Positions 45,618 through 54,321 of a stretch of DNA of 64,000 bases are shown piece by piece. Positions within the stretch are counted from its first letter, which is position 1. Each line of letters starts with the position of its first letter. This stretch comes from Priestia taiwanensis (lineage in GTDB: Bacteria > Bacillota > Bacilli > Bacillales > Bacillaceae_G), in the NCBI RefSeq assembly GCF_014638355.1, contig NZ_BMFK01000001.1, positions 1,751,160 to 1,815,159 of the forward strand. Reading direction: 5' to 3'. The notes under the pieces were generated by a model. That model searched no databases. It was not told where the DNA came from and worked only from the letters and a program-made list of their open reading frames with translations. The translations under genes were made by a program, and so were the position numbers.

Positions 45618-46334
45618 CTATTTATTCAGTCGATGCCTTGGCCTTTCTTGTACAAAGGTAACAGATTCAGCTTTATACATTTTCCCTTCCCACCGATACT
45701 TAACTTTCAAGTTACCAATACGTGCTTCAGGAATTGTTACAAACACATTTGTACTCCCATACAGAACACCGTTTTCAGGCGTATAATCTTCTATTGATCC
45801 TGCTCCTGGAGAATCAACAGGAGTAGCATAACCAAAGGTCGCGTAATCAACGACATATTTCTTTTCACCAATTGAAAGAGTAATGATATTTCCTTTTTGT
45901 TCCATTTTTACAAATCGCCCAACAGCATCATGAATAGATTCAACTGGAACCTCTTCATATCTCCTATTAGGGTCTTCCACTTGATTTAATACATGAATTT
46001 CTTTTGTCGATATGCTCGTTCCCGAATCGGTAATCAATGCAACTATTACATCTTTTAGCTTATCCTTATTAATATCTTCATAATGTAATTTAGGGGCAAA
46101 TTTAATATTGTACCAATTTGGAAAATGATACAATAACGCACCTCCAACACTACTACCTATTTGAACAGTAAAGTTATTGGTAGACATACTATCTACCTTA
46201 TCTGCAATTAAAAAGATATCATCATACCATACATCAGATATAATGTGCGATGTAACAACTCTCTCAACTGCATATGCCTTTCCTGTGTGACAAATGACCA
46301 GCATTGCTAATACGCATAGTGAAAATGTCTTCAT
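45618..46334 (-). CDS. Secreted protein with calcium-loop-like motif, unknown
   Basis: A 238-residue exported protein. The signal peptide ends at KAYA before VERVV. Residues around 83-98 contain YEDINKDKLKDVIVAL, a DxNxDxxxD loop as in FG-GAP, EF-hand-like or dockerin calcium sites. The rest is beta-rich and polar. There is no wall anchor. ATG 46334 is 11 bases after AAGGAG; an in-frame GTG at 46346 overlaps it. It lies between the GTPase and S9 copy 3 but is not obviously in an operon. Confidence 0.7.
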   Translation of the reverse strand: MKTFSLCVLAMLVICHTGKAYAVERVVTSHIISDVWYDDIFLIADKVDSMSTNNFTVQIGSSVGGALLYHFPNWYNIKFAPKLHYEDINKDKLKDVIVALITDSGTSISTKEIHVLNQVEDPNRRYEEVPVESIHDAVGRFVKMEQKGNIITLSIGEKKYVVDYATFGYATPVDSPGAGSIEDYTPENGVLYGSTNVFVTIPEARIGNLKVKYRWEGKMYKAESVTFVQERPRHRLNK

Positions 46335-46504
46335 TGTTAGTATCACTCCTTATTCGTTCCTTACAATAGGCACATGCTTCACTGAAAAACATAGACGACC
46401 TATATACTGCACTACGAGGGGACGCTTTCCGTTACGTACATGAATTTATCATTTCCCAATACGTAGCGAATAATATGTATTTCATAGCCACACTAATCCC
46501 CCAT

Positions 46505-46541
46505 AAAAAATCCCCCTTGCTTTTAAATCAAGGAGGATTTT
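46505..46541 (-). terminator. Terminator of S9 peptidase copy 3
   Basis: A 13-bp stem with one G-U pair (46529-46541 with 46507-46519), then a T-run on the minus strand. Confidence 0.88.
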
Positions 46542-46571
46542 CTGTAGCCTAGTTATGAAAAAACGCATCTT

Positions 46572-48386
46572 TTACACTTGTAACTCTGTCACCTTCTGTT
46601 GGTGCTTCTCTAAGAATTCTGCGATGCGGCGATACACCGCGATTTCGTTTTCTTTTTTCGAGAAGCCGTGGCCTTCGTCTTCTAATACCATATATTCAAC
46701 ATCGCGACCTTTCGCTTTCAACGCTTCGTACATTTGGTCTGACTCTGCTTTCACAACACGAGGATCATTTGCACCTTGAATAATAAGCATCGGTTTCACC
46801 ATTCCGTCTAAATACGTGATTGGTGAGTCTTCCATTAACTTCTCCTTATCACGCTCCGGATGGCCTACCCAGCGTTCCATCATTGGCTTCCAAAACTCTG
46901 GAACAGATTCAATAAACGTGAACAAATTACTTACTCCGAAAATATCAACAGACGCACGGAAGTATTCCGAATGGCGACCTGATAATAACAACGTCATATA
47001 ACCGCCGTAGCTACCGCCTACAACGAATAATTTATCACGGTCTGAGATACCTTGTTCAAATAACCACTCAATACCAGCTACACAATCAAGGCGTGGCCCT
47101 TCTCCCCAGTCACCTTCAATTACTTTCGTAAACTTCGAACCGTAGCACGTACTACCGCGGAAGTTCGGTGCAAATACTGTGTAACCAAGTCCTGTCATGT
47201 ATTGGAATAATGCACGGAATTGTTTACGCTCCGCCCACTGTGGTCCACCGTGTGGCCAGAAAATCGTATATCCATTCGCCACTTCTTCTTTCGGTTTGAA
47301 CAGGAGTGCTTCAATTTCTAATCCGTCAAATGATTCATACATAACAGTTTCTGGATCAGATAAGCTACCACTCTCTAACCCTAATACACAATTGTTCGTT
47401 AACATCTTCCATTCTTTTGCATCTTTTTCTAGCATGAAAATATTTGAAGGTGCAACTGCACTGTGACCTGAAACATATACATTACCAGACTTCGCAATAT
47501 GTAACTGATTCACAATATCAACTGGCAATGACATCGGCACTAGAGAATCATCCTCTAACGATAAGCGATACAAGCGGTCTTCTACGCCTTTGTTCGTTAT
47601 AATATACGCGCTTTTTGATTCTTTGTGATATTCGCCTCCGTTTACTCCCTCTGCCGCAAACTTCTGGACAACTTTAAACTCTCTCGTCTGTAAATTAAAC
47701 GATGCAACGTACGCAAAGTCAGCATCGTAATCCGTTACGACTAGAACTGTATCGTTATCAATGAAACGAACCCCTTCTGTCACATACTCCTCTTCACTTA
47801 CAGGTGTTAAAGGAATCATTTCACCATCCCGTAGTGCATACGATAACGAATATGTGTTACTAAATTGCTTGTGCAGAATAAATGTCTTCTCATCTTCACT
47901 TACCGCCATTAAGCCAGTAGTTGCACCATCTCCACTATATAAAAGCGTATCTTCCTTCGTTTTCAAGTTATAACATCTTCCATTCAAGAACTGTTCATTG
48001 TCACGACTTGTCGTATAATATAAGCGCTCTCCGTCCTGTGATAAATGAGAGAAAAATTGCTTCTCGCCTTTTTCAGCTGGCATTAACGGAAATGGCTTAC
48101 CACCCTCTGGACGCAAAGCATGAATCTTATAATTCTCATCACCATCATGATCAAGCCCCAGTAAAATATAGTTTCCGTTTGAGTCTAATTTAATAAAGTT
48201 ACTCATTTGATTACAATACGTAAGTGGATATGGATACGTATTTGGCAAATCGATTGCCCACAAATTCGGCTTCCCATTCATATTCGAACCGTATATAAGT
48301 CGCTTCTCATCCTTACTTACTGCAAATGCTCCGATATTATACGTTTGAAAGAACTGCTCAGCATCACATTTTGGAAATTCAATCAT
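46572..48386 (-). CDS. S9 family peptidase, copy 3
   Basis: A 604-residue paralogue of copies 1 and 2. The N-terminal propeller begins [20 protein letters not shown]; the hydrolase domain has [26 protein letters not shown] and [13 protein letters not shown]. Its C-terminus ([10 protein letters not shown]) differs from the other two. ATG 48386 follows AAGGGTGG. It is separated from copies 1 and 2 by the dynamin-like gene and the secreted-protein gene, so the family expanded by local duplication followed by insertion or inversion. Confidence 0.92.
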   Translation of the reverse strand: MIEFPKCDAEQFFQTYNIGAFAVSKDEKRLIYGSNMNGKPNLWAIDLPNTYPYPLTYCNQMSNFIKLDSNGNYILLGLDHDGDENYKIHALRPEGGKPFPLMPAEKGEKQFFSHLSQDGERLYYTTSRDNEQFLNGRCYNLKTKEDTLLYSGDGATTGLMAVSEDEKTFILHKQFSNTYSLSYALRDGEMIPLTPVSEEEYVTEGVRFIDNDTVLVVTDYDADFAYVASFNLQTREFKVVQKFAAEGVNGGEYHKESKSAYIITNKGVEDRLYRLSLEDDSLVPMSLPVDIVNQLHIAKSGNVYVSGHSAVAPSNIFMLEKDAKEWKMLTNNCVLGLESGSLSDPETVMYESFDGLEIEALLFKPKEEVANGYTIFWPHGGPQWAERKQFRALFQYMTGLGYTVFAPNFRGSTCYGSKFTKVIEGDWGEGPRLDCVAGIEWLFEQGISDRDKLFVVGGSYGGYMTLLLSGRHSEYFRASVDIFGVSNLFTFIESVPEFWKPMMERWVGHPERDKEKLMEDSPITYLDGMVKPMLIIQGANDPRVVKAESDQMYEALKAKGRDVEYMVLEDEGHGFSKKENEIAVYRRIAEFLEKHQQKVTELQV

Positions 48387-48438
48387 GCTTCTTCCACCCT
48401 TCTTTTTATTCTCCGTACGCTATTACATGTACAAGTTA

Positions 48439-48467
48439 ATTGTAATTTAACTTTTCTTTATTTTCAA
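48439..48467 (-). promoter_or_regulatory. SigA-type promoter of S9 peptidase copy 3
   Basis: On the minus strand TTGAAA (48467-48462), a 17-base spacer and TACAAT (48444-48439). The flanks ATAGT and TTAAAT are shared with copy 2. Confidence 0.85.
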
Positions 48468-48581
48468 ACTATTTATAAGGTGAACTTTCTCATTTTCTCA
48501 TCAAATTTTAATCTTTCTCTCCTTTTTTCTTCATCTTCTTTTTTTATGATAAAAGTAACAAATCACTAGGGGGAAGAAAAA

Positions 48582-49085
48582 ATGAAAAAAACAATTGTAA
48601 CGTTATTAACGGCAAGCTTAGTAATTGGTGGAGTTACGTACGGTGTTAACGCCATGACGACAGAAGAGCAAGCGAAACAAAAAGCACTTCAACACGTGAA
48701 TGGCATAGTAGAAGAAGTGGAATTAGAAAAAGAAAACGGTGTGCAAATATATGAAGTAGACGTTGAAACAAAACAAGGTGAGCAAGAAGTTGCAGTGAAT
48801 GCACAAACTGGTGAATCACATGTGAAACAAGATGATGATACGGACGATAAGAATAACAAAGCTGCGATAACAATCCAACCAACGAAACAACAAAATAATC
48901 ACAATGATGATAATCGTGATGACAACAATAAACAACCAGTTGTAAAAAAGCAAAATGATGATGATGACGACAAAGACGATGATGACAACGATGATCATGA
49001 TGATCATGATGACGATGACCAAGACGACAACGACAATCATGATGATGATCAAGATGACAATGACGACGATGATGACGATAACTAA
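48582..49085 (+). CDS. Secreted PepSY-domain protein with Asp-rich tail
   Basis: A 167-residue exported protein. The signal peptide (KKTIVTLLTASLVIGGVTYG) is followed by one PepSY domain (EEQAKQKALQHVNGIVEEVE, then the strands YEVDVETKQGEQEVAVN). The last 70 or so residues are almost only Asp, Asn, His, Lys and Gln, in runs such as DDDDDKDDDDNDDHDDHDD. Such a tail should bind divalent or ferric ions or be disordered. A strong terminator separates it from feoA, but it reads in the same direction. A role as a surface metal buffer is an inference. The ribosome site is AGGGGGAAG. Confidence 0.82.
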   Translation: MKKTIVTLLTASLVIGGVTYGVNAMTTEEQAKQKALQHVNGIVEEVELEKENGVQIYEVDVETKQGEQEVAVNAQTGESHVKQDDDTDDKNNKAAITIQPTKQQNNHNDDNRDDNNKQPVVKKQNDDDDDKDDDDNDDHDDHDDDDQDDNDNHDDDQDDNDDDDDDN

Positions 49086-49093
49086 GTAATGAC

Positions 49094-49124
49094 AAGGAGC
49101 ACCCTTAATGGTGCTCCTTTTTTG
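49094..49124 (+). terminator. Terminator of the PepSY gene
   Basis: A perfect 10-bp stem (49094-49103 with 49110-49119) followed by a T-run. Confidence 0.9.
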
Positions 49125-49167
49125 CGATGACTTCTCCCTTCTATCACCAAGGAATGGACGAAAGATA

Positions 49168-49196
49168 TTGACAGTTTCCTTCATTATACATATGAT
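49168..49196 (+). promoter_or_regulatory. SigA promoter of feoA-feoB flanked by an inverted repeat
   Basis: TTGACA (49168-49173), a 17-base spacer and TATGAT (49191-49196). A 9-bp inverted repeat AGTTTCCTT/AAGGAAACT (from 49173 and ending 49226) brackets the -10 region. No good Fur box is seen here, unlike the siderophore and heme operons. Confidence 0.8.
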
Positions 49197-49264
49197 AAAT
49201 ATAACGAAAGTTGCATTAAGGAAACTTTTTAAGCATTAAGCAAAAAATAAAGGATGGTGCAACA

Positions 49265-49519
49265 ATGAATGCATCCACATATATAAAACTATCAGATACA
49301 CAATTTGGTGATACAGTAATAATTGAAGAAATGCACATAACAGGAACGATGAGACGCCGCTTAATGGACCTTGGATTTGTACCGGGCGCACTCGTTCATG
49401 TGTTGCAACGAAGCCCACTCGGGGACCCAATTGCGTTTCAACTAAACAATACAACTATTGCACTACGTAAAGAAGAAAGTTCACAAATTATCGCTAGAAA
49501 ACTAGGTGAGGAACAATGA
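49265..49519 (+). CDS. feoA: Ferrous iron transport protein FeoA
   Basis: An 84-residue SH3-like FeoA protein: MHITGTMRRRLMDLGFVPGALVH carries the family MDLGF-PG block, followed by SPLGDPIAFQL and TTIALRKEE. It assists FeoB in Fe(II) uptake at the cytoplasmic face. The stop overlaps the ATG of the GTPase gene (ATGA), so translation is coupled. AAAGGATG precedes the ATG. It is first in a three-gene operon feoA-feoB(G)-feoB(TM). Confidence 0.95.
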   Translation: MNASTYIKLSDTQFGDTVIIEEMHITGTMRRRLMDLGFVPGALVHVLQRSPLGDPIAFQLNNTTIALRKEESSQIIARKLGEEQ

Positions 49520-50244
49520 ATTCACATATTCGAATTGCATTAGCAGGAAATCCGAATACAGGAAAAAGCACACTTTTTAATACATTAACAGGGTTAAAAC
49601 AACATACTGGTAACTGGACTGGTAAGACGGTTAGCTTAGCAGAAGGTACGTATACGCATAACAAATCAACTTACACAATTGTCGATTTACCAGGAACGTA
49701 CTCGCTCTTATCAAACTCAGCAGATGAAGAAGTTGCGAGAGATTATATTTTATTCGAAGAACCAGACATCACGCTCGTTGTCGTTGATGCAACTTCCTTA
49801 TCACGTAACCTAAACCTTGCCCTGCAAGTATTAGAGATTACGAGCAACGTCATTGTCTGTGTTAATTTAATTGATGAAGCAAGTAAAAAAGGTATTACAA
49901 TTGATGAAGTAAAATTATCTACACACCTTGGTGTACCAGTCGTATGCATGTCTGCTAGAAACAAAATTGGTATTTCAACATTAGTAGAAACAATTGAACG
50001 CATGGCAAACAATGAAATTACGACAACACCGAAGGTTATTACGTACACGGAAGAAACGGAAGCAACAATTGCTGTGTTAGAGGAAGATGTGAAAGCACTT
50101 GTTGGCGATCGTTATCCATCTCGCTTCATCGCTCTTCGTCTCCTTGAGAACGACGTACAATTCATCCAAACATTACAGAAACATATGAACAAAACAAGGA
50201 AGGAGGTTGCTACTCGTGGACAGACAATCGTCGCTGAAGCATAA
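49516..50244 (+). CDS. feoB: FeoB GTPase half (split FeoB, N-terminal gene)
   Basis: A 242-residue soluble protein equal to the N-terminal cytoplasmic part of FeoB. G1 is GNPNTGKST (11-19), G3 DLPG (57-60), G4 NLID (117-120) and G5 SARN (146-149). About 75 residues of helical linker (GDI-like) follow. It ends with TAA at 50242, before any membrane helix. Normal FeoB is one chain of 650-800 residues; here the pore is encoded by the next gene in another frame. The reading frames overlap by 29 bases. It should regulate the membrane half in trans. Confidence 0.93.
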   Translation: MNSHIRIALAGNPNTGKSTLFNTLTGLKQHTGNWTGKTVSLAEGTYTHNKSTYTIVDLPGTYSLLSNSADEEVARDYILFEEPDITLVVVDATSLSRNLNLALQVLEITSNVIVCVNLIDEASKKGITIDEVKLSTHLGVPVVCMSARNKIGISTLVETIERMANNEITTTPKVITYTEETEATIAVLEEDVKALVGDRYPSRFIALRLLENDVQFIQTLQKHMNKTRKEVATRGQTIVAEA

Positions 50245-51616
50245 CGCCTTTGATGACCTTATGCAAAAGGCAAATCAACTAACAAATGACCAAATCGGAG
50301 ACGAGATTGTAACGAGCTTATATAAAAACTCGCATCATATTTGTAACGACGTCATCACAAAAGAAAAAACAAAACACGAAGTACGATACGAAAAGCTAGA
50401 TAAAATCGTGACGTCCCCTCTTTGGGGCTTCCCAATTATGTTCGCACTTCTTAGCATGGTGTTCTACATTACAATTGCCGGAGCCAATGTCCCGTCGGAA
50501 ATGCTGGCAACATTCTTCGGTAATCTTGAACCATCTATTACGGCAGGATTTGCAGCAGTTAACGCACCAGACTGGTTACACGGCGTGTTAGTGCTTGGTT
50601 TATACCGTGGTGTAACGGCCGTTATTAGCGTTATGTTGCCACCAATGGCAATCTTCTTCCCGGTCTTCGCATTACTAGAGAACTTTGGGTATTTACCTCG
50701 TGTTGCGTTCAATATGGACCGTCTATTTAAGGGTGCTGGTGCACATGGAAAACAAGCATTAACGATGGCAATGGGATTCGGATGTAACGCTGCGGCAATT
50801 ATGTCGACACGTATTATTGAATCGCCACGTGAGCGAATGCTTGCGATTTTGACGAACAACTTCGTTCCTTGTAACGGAAGATGGCCAACGCTTATTTTGT
50901 TAGCATCCTTATTCATGGCTTCTTCGTTCACAGAAGGTGCACAAACATTCGTTGCTGCTGCTGTTGTCATTGGCATGGTGTTATTCGGAATAGTTGTGAC
51001 ATTAACTGTTTCATGGGTTTTATCGAAGACGTTATTAAAAGGTGTACCAACTCACTACACATTAGAGTTACCACCATACCGCAAGCCACTTGTACTTGAT
51101 ACTATTTTACGTGCATCACTAGAGCGTACATTAGCAGTACTGAAACGTGCTGTTATCGTTGCAGCACCTGCTGCACTAGCAACGTGGGTACTTGCGAATG
51201 TGATGGTTGGTGATGCAAGCGTCTTAGACCATATCGTTGGTTTCCTTGATCCGTTCGCACAGCAATTAGGATTAGATGGATACATTTTAATGGCATTCTT
51301 ACTCGGTCTACCTGCGAATGAAATTGTTATCCCAATCTTATTAATGGGCTACTTATCAAGCGGTTCCCTAACAGAAATCGATGATTTAAATGCCATCAAA
51401 CAACTATTTTTAGATCACGGTTGGACGTGGTTAACGGCATTAAATATGATGTTATTCTCGCTTCTTCATTACCCATGCGGAACAACATTATTTAATATTT
51501 ACAAAGAAACAAAAAGCCCGAAATGGACGTTCTTATCGTTCCTTATCCCAACAGCGATTGCGGTTGGTGTGACATTTACAATCGCACAAGTTGTTATGTT
51601 CTTCGGGTTAGTATAA
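50216..51616 (+). CDS. feoB: FeoB membrane half (split FeoB, C-terminal gene)
   Basis: A 466-residue polytopic membrane protein equal to the C-terminal part of FeoB. It starts at GTG 50216, nine bases after a very strong GGAAGGAGG (50198-50206) that lies inside the GTPase gene. After a 45-residue cytoplasmic leader with RYEKLDKIV (the usual FeoB pre-membrane motif) come about ten helices. The conserved pore blocks MGFGCNAAAIMSTRIIES and NNFVPCNGRWP include the FeoB Cys residues. Expressed by reinitiation or coupling, it should pair with the GTPase half to import Fe(II). A terminator follows. Confidence 0.93.
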   Translation: MDRQSSLKHNAFDDLMQKANQLTNDQIGDEIVTSLYKNSHHICNDVITKEKTKHEVRYEKLDKIVTSPLWGFPIMFALLSMVFYITIAGANVPSEMLATFFGNLEPSITAGFAAVNAPDWLHGVLVLGLYRGVTAVISVMLPPMAIFFPVFALLENFGYLPRVAFNMDRLFKGAGAHGKQALTMAMGFGCNAAAIMSTRIIESPRERMLAILTNNFVPCNGRWPTLILLASLFMASSFTEGAQTFVAAAVVIGMVLFGIVVTLTVSWVLSKTLLKGVPTHYTLELPPYRKPLVLDTILRASLERTLAVLKRAVIVAAPAALATWVLANVMVGDASVLDHIVGFLDPFAQQLGLDGYILMAFLLGLPANEIVIPILLMGYLSSGSLTEIDDLNAIKQLFLDHGWTWLTALNMMLFSLLHYPCGTTLFNIYKETKSPKWTFLSFLIPTAIAVGVTFTIAQVVMFFGLV

Positions 51617-51625
51617 CCACATAAG

Positions 51626-51667
51626 ATCGAGTATGAAGTCGTAACAGATTTTGTACTCGATTTTTTA
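51626..51667 (+). terminator. Terminator of feoA-feoB
   Basis: An 8-bp stem ATCGAGTA/TACTCGAT (51626-51633 with 51654-51661) with a long structured loop, then TTTTTTATTT. Confidence 0.75.
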
Positions 51668-51736
51668 TTTGTCTGTACTCGAAAACAAGGCAAACACCGA
51701 ATATGCTAAGAAAATATGTGTTACATTCGTCCAATA

Positions 51737-51776
51737 AAAATAAGCTCAAAGTGATAGGAGACTGTGAGCTTATTTT
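51737..51776 (-). terminator. Terminator of the isd operon
   Basis: A 12-bp stem (51765-51776 with 51737-51748) followed on the minus strand by a T-run. It ends the operon after srtB. Confidence 0.85.
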
Positions 51777-51796
51777 TACACCATTCCTTCTATTAT

Positions 51797-52555
51797 TCAC
51801 TTACGCTCTACTAATTTCGCATGGACAACAAGTCTTCCCTCTGTCGGATCTAAATCATAGTCACATGTAGAAAACGTAATGATGCGGTCTGCCGGAGTCA
51901 ATGACACACCTGCATCGAAGAGAGAACGTTGTTGTATACGTTGTAAGAAACCTCCGTACTCTTCATCGTTCTGAAAATCCGTCTGAATATAATAAAATTC
52001 CGTCGTCGTTGTATATACAGAAAAAACTTCTAAATCGTACCCTTCATATAAATTATCGTAGTACAAGTTACGATTTTCGCGAAAAAAATCTTCCTGCAAG
52101 TAATTCTTCAAGTTACCAAACATCGAACCATCCTTCATACGATGACCGTATAAAATCGTATGGCGCGTAGGCACTGTTATATCGTTACGATAGTCCATGA
52201 AAATACTTCCTGCTTTCGTATCTTCCTTTTTATAATTACGGAATAAATAATAATCATTATCCTTCGCTTGCAAAATTGGATAATCAATCATCGTTCCTTC
52301 TACCGTAATCCATCCTACGATATCCGGATTCAATTTTTGTAGCTGCACAAATGAAGAGCGCATTCCTCCCTCTTCCTTCGTCTCTGTATCCATGTTCTCA
52401 TAATACACATCTTGCGCCTCTGCTAATACGTTGCGATTATGATAATACCCTAAGAAAATACTACTTAGTTCGTATGCAGAGTATAGAAAAACCCCTATAC
52501 AAAGCAACGTGATAACCCGCTGCATAATTGGTCGCTTCTTCTTTTCTTGTATCAC
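51797..52555 (-). CDS. srtB: Class B sortase
   Basis: A 252-residue class B sortase with an N-terminal signal anchor (residues 12-36). The catalytic residues are His138 in ILYGHRMKDGSMF, Cys231 in TFSTCDYD and Arg241 in EGRLVVHAKL. It joins proteins with NPxT(G/A)-type signals to peptidoglycan; two such substrates, IsdC (NPETG) and the two-NEAT protein (NPKTA), are encoded in the same operon. It is the last gene, seven bases after the ATPase gene. Confidence 0.96.
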   Translation of the reverse strand: MIQEKKKRPIMQRVITLLCIGVFLYSAYELSSIFLGYYHNRNVLAEAQDVYYENMDTETKEEGGMRSSFVQLQKLNPDIVGWITVEGTMIDYPILQAKDNDYYLFRNYKKEDTKAGSIFMDYRNDITVPTRHTILYGHRMKDGSMFGNLKNYLQEDFFRENRNLYYDNLYEGYDLEVFSVYTTTTEFYYIQTDFQNDEEYGGFLQRIQQRSLFDAGVSLTPADRIITFSTCDYDLDPTEGRLVVHAKLVERK

Positions 52556-52561
52556 TTTCTA

Positions 52562-53332
52562 TCAAATCCCCATCGGTACTAAGTATCGTCCTGCCTCTTC
52601 ATCTTCCTTTACTATGACGTCTACCCCGTAAATATCTTTCATCGCTTCGACAGTAATAACATCTGTTGGATGTCCTTTCATTTTCACTTCGCCGTCTTTC
52701 ATCATAATAATAGAATTACTGTAACGAATTGCTTGGTTAATATCATGAAGTACCATCACAATTGTCATCCCGTGCAATTCATTCAAATGCTTCACTAAAT
52801 CTAGTATTTCAATTTGATAATACATATCGAGAAACGTTGTTGGTTCATCTAAAAACAAAATAGGCGTGTTTTGTGCTAACATCATCGCAATCCAAACACG
52901 TTGTTTCTCGCCACCTGATAATTCGGAGATCACCATCTTCCGCTTTGCTTGGAGTTTCGTCTTCTCTAATGCCCATTCAATCGACTGCTCATCGTCTTCA
53001 TTCGGGCGTTTGAACATTTTCTTATGTGGCAAACGACCAAAACTAACTAAATTCTCCACTGTCATATCAGCCGGCGCTTCATTTTGTTGATGAACAACTG
53101 CAAGCTTCTTCGCAAACTCTTTTGCCTTATACGTACTAATTTCTTTTCCATCCAAAATGATACTTCCTTGACGCGGCGTATAATTTCGCGACATCACATT
53201 AAGCAGTGTCGACTTTCCACATCCATTCGGACCAATAATCGTCGTCACTTTTCCTTGTTCAATTCCTACTGTTATATCTTTCAACTGGTCTCTTACATTA
53301 TCATACGAAAAAACAACATTCTTAATTTCCAT
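52562..53332 (-). CDS. Heme/iron-siderophore ABC transporter ATPase of the isd operon
   Basis: A 256-residue FecE-type ATPase: Walker A GPNGCGKST, signature LSGGEKQRVW, Walker B PILFLDEPT and the switch His in MVLHDINQAIRYS. It overlaps the end of the isdF gene by 11 bases and lies just before srtB. It should energise IsdF for heme import. The start may be ATG 53332 or an in-frame GTG at 53344; both lie within isdF, and I prefer the ATG. Confidence 0.92.
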   Translation of the reverse strand: MEIKNVVFSYDNVRDQLKDITVGIEQGKVTTIIGPNGCGKSTLLNVMSRNYTPRQGSIILDGKEISTYKAKEFAKKLAVVHQQNEAPADMTVENLVSFGRLPHKKMFKRPNEDDEQSIEWALEKTKLQAKRKMVISELSGGEKQRVWIAMMLAQNTPILFLDEPTTFLDMYYQIEILDLVKHLNELHGMTIVMVLHDINQAIRYSNSIIMMKDGEVKMKGHPTDVITVEAMKDIYGVDVIVKEDEEAGRYLVPMGI

Positions 53333-54305
53333 TGATACGATCACTCTTTCTAAGCAAGAATATTAAAAACGGTCCACCAATGACAGCCATAATTGTAGAA
53401 GCTGGAATTTCATTCGGTGGCACAAGTAATCTACCAAGCGTATCCGCAGTCACGATAAGCAAAGCCCCCGCTAGCGCAGAGAAAGGGATAAGGACATGAT
53501 GATTCGATCCAACTAACCGCCTTGCAATGTGCGGAACCAATAGTCCGACAAAAGCAATTACCCCTGCAATCGCTGTGGAAATAGATGCTAGTAACACTGC
53601 CACTGCGGAAATCAATAATCTCGATCCGTTCACATTAAAACCGAGGTTTCTTGCAGTTTTGTCTTGCAATGCTAAGACATTACACACTGTTCCGAGTAAC
53701 AACGCAATGAGCAAACCAATTGTGCCATACGTCATGATAACTTCTACATCCGTCCATGTACGCATCGTAATATTCGATGTCGATGTTTTGTTAATACTTT
53801 TCATAAAATAACTACAAATCGTCACGAATGATTCACTTAACCCTGTAAACATTGCGTTAATGGCAATACCGACAAGAATAATGCGTAATGGATTCAACCC
53901 CGTCTTCCATGAGAAAGAATAGACGAGTAAGCAAGCAAGTACGCCACCTAAAAAAGCAAAAAACGGTGACCAAAAATACAACTGCGGGAACAGTGTCACT
54001 CCAAACATCGCCATGAACCCAGCACCAGATGAAATCCCAATTACCCCCGCGTCCGCTAATGGATTACGCATAACAGCTTGAAAGAGAACACCAGATACTG
54101 CTAGAGCAGCACCTGCAAATAACGCGATAATAATGCGCGGGAAACGTAAATCTTTAATAATTTCAACTTGCTCATTCGATTCTACGAACAATCCCCGAAG
54201 CAACTGCATTGCACTCACTTCAATGCTACCTTTCATCGCTGAAAAAATCGTCACACCTACAAGTAAACTACTAACAATTATGAAACTCCAAATTTTTCTA
54301 CTCAT
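53322..54305 (-). CDS. isdF: Heme ABC transporter permease IsdF
   Basis: A 327-residue FecCD-type permease with about nine helices. Blocks are QAVMRNPLADAGVIGISSGAG and the ATPase-coupling AGVIAFVGLLVPHIARRLVG. It lies 16 bases after isdE and overlaps the ATPase gene, as expected for a heme transporter. Only one permease gene is present, so it probably forms a homodimer. Confidence 0.92.
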   Translation of the reverse strand: MSRKIWSFIIVSSLLVGVTIFSAMKGSIEVSAMQLLRGLFVESNEQVEIIKDLRFPRIIIALFAGAALAVSGVLFQAVMRNPLADAGVIGISSGAGFMAMFGVTLFPQLYFWSPFFAFLGGVLACLLVYSFSWKTGLNPLRIILVGIAINAMFTGLSESFVTICSYFMKSINKTSTSNITMRTWTDVEVIMTYGTIGLLIALLLGTVCNVLALQDKTARNLGFNVNGSRLLISAVAVLLASISTAIAGVIAFVGLLVPHIARRLVGSNHHVLIPFSALAGALLIVTADTLGRLLVPPNEIPASTIMAVIGGPFLIFLLRKSDRINGN

Positions 54306-54321
54306 TGTATTCTTCCTTTAT

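Noticed and set aside
48646..49184. Long leftward His-rich and Val/Ile-rich reading frames opposite the PepSY gene
   Set aside because: They are the antisense of GAT/GAC (Asp) codon runs. No ribosome site, and the plus strand has a clear signal peptide gene.
50200..50244. feoB split as a simple sequencing frameshift
   Set aside because: Not fully excluded, but a strong ribosome site exactly before an in-frame GTG and overlap of only 29 bases favour two real genes.
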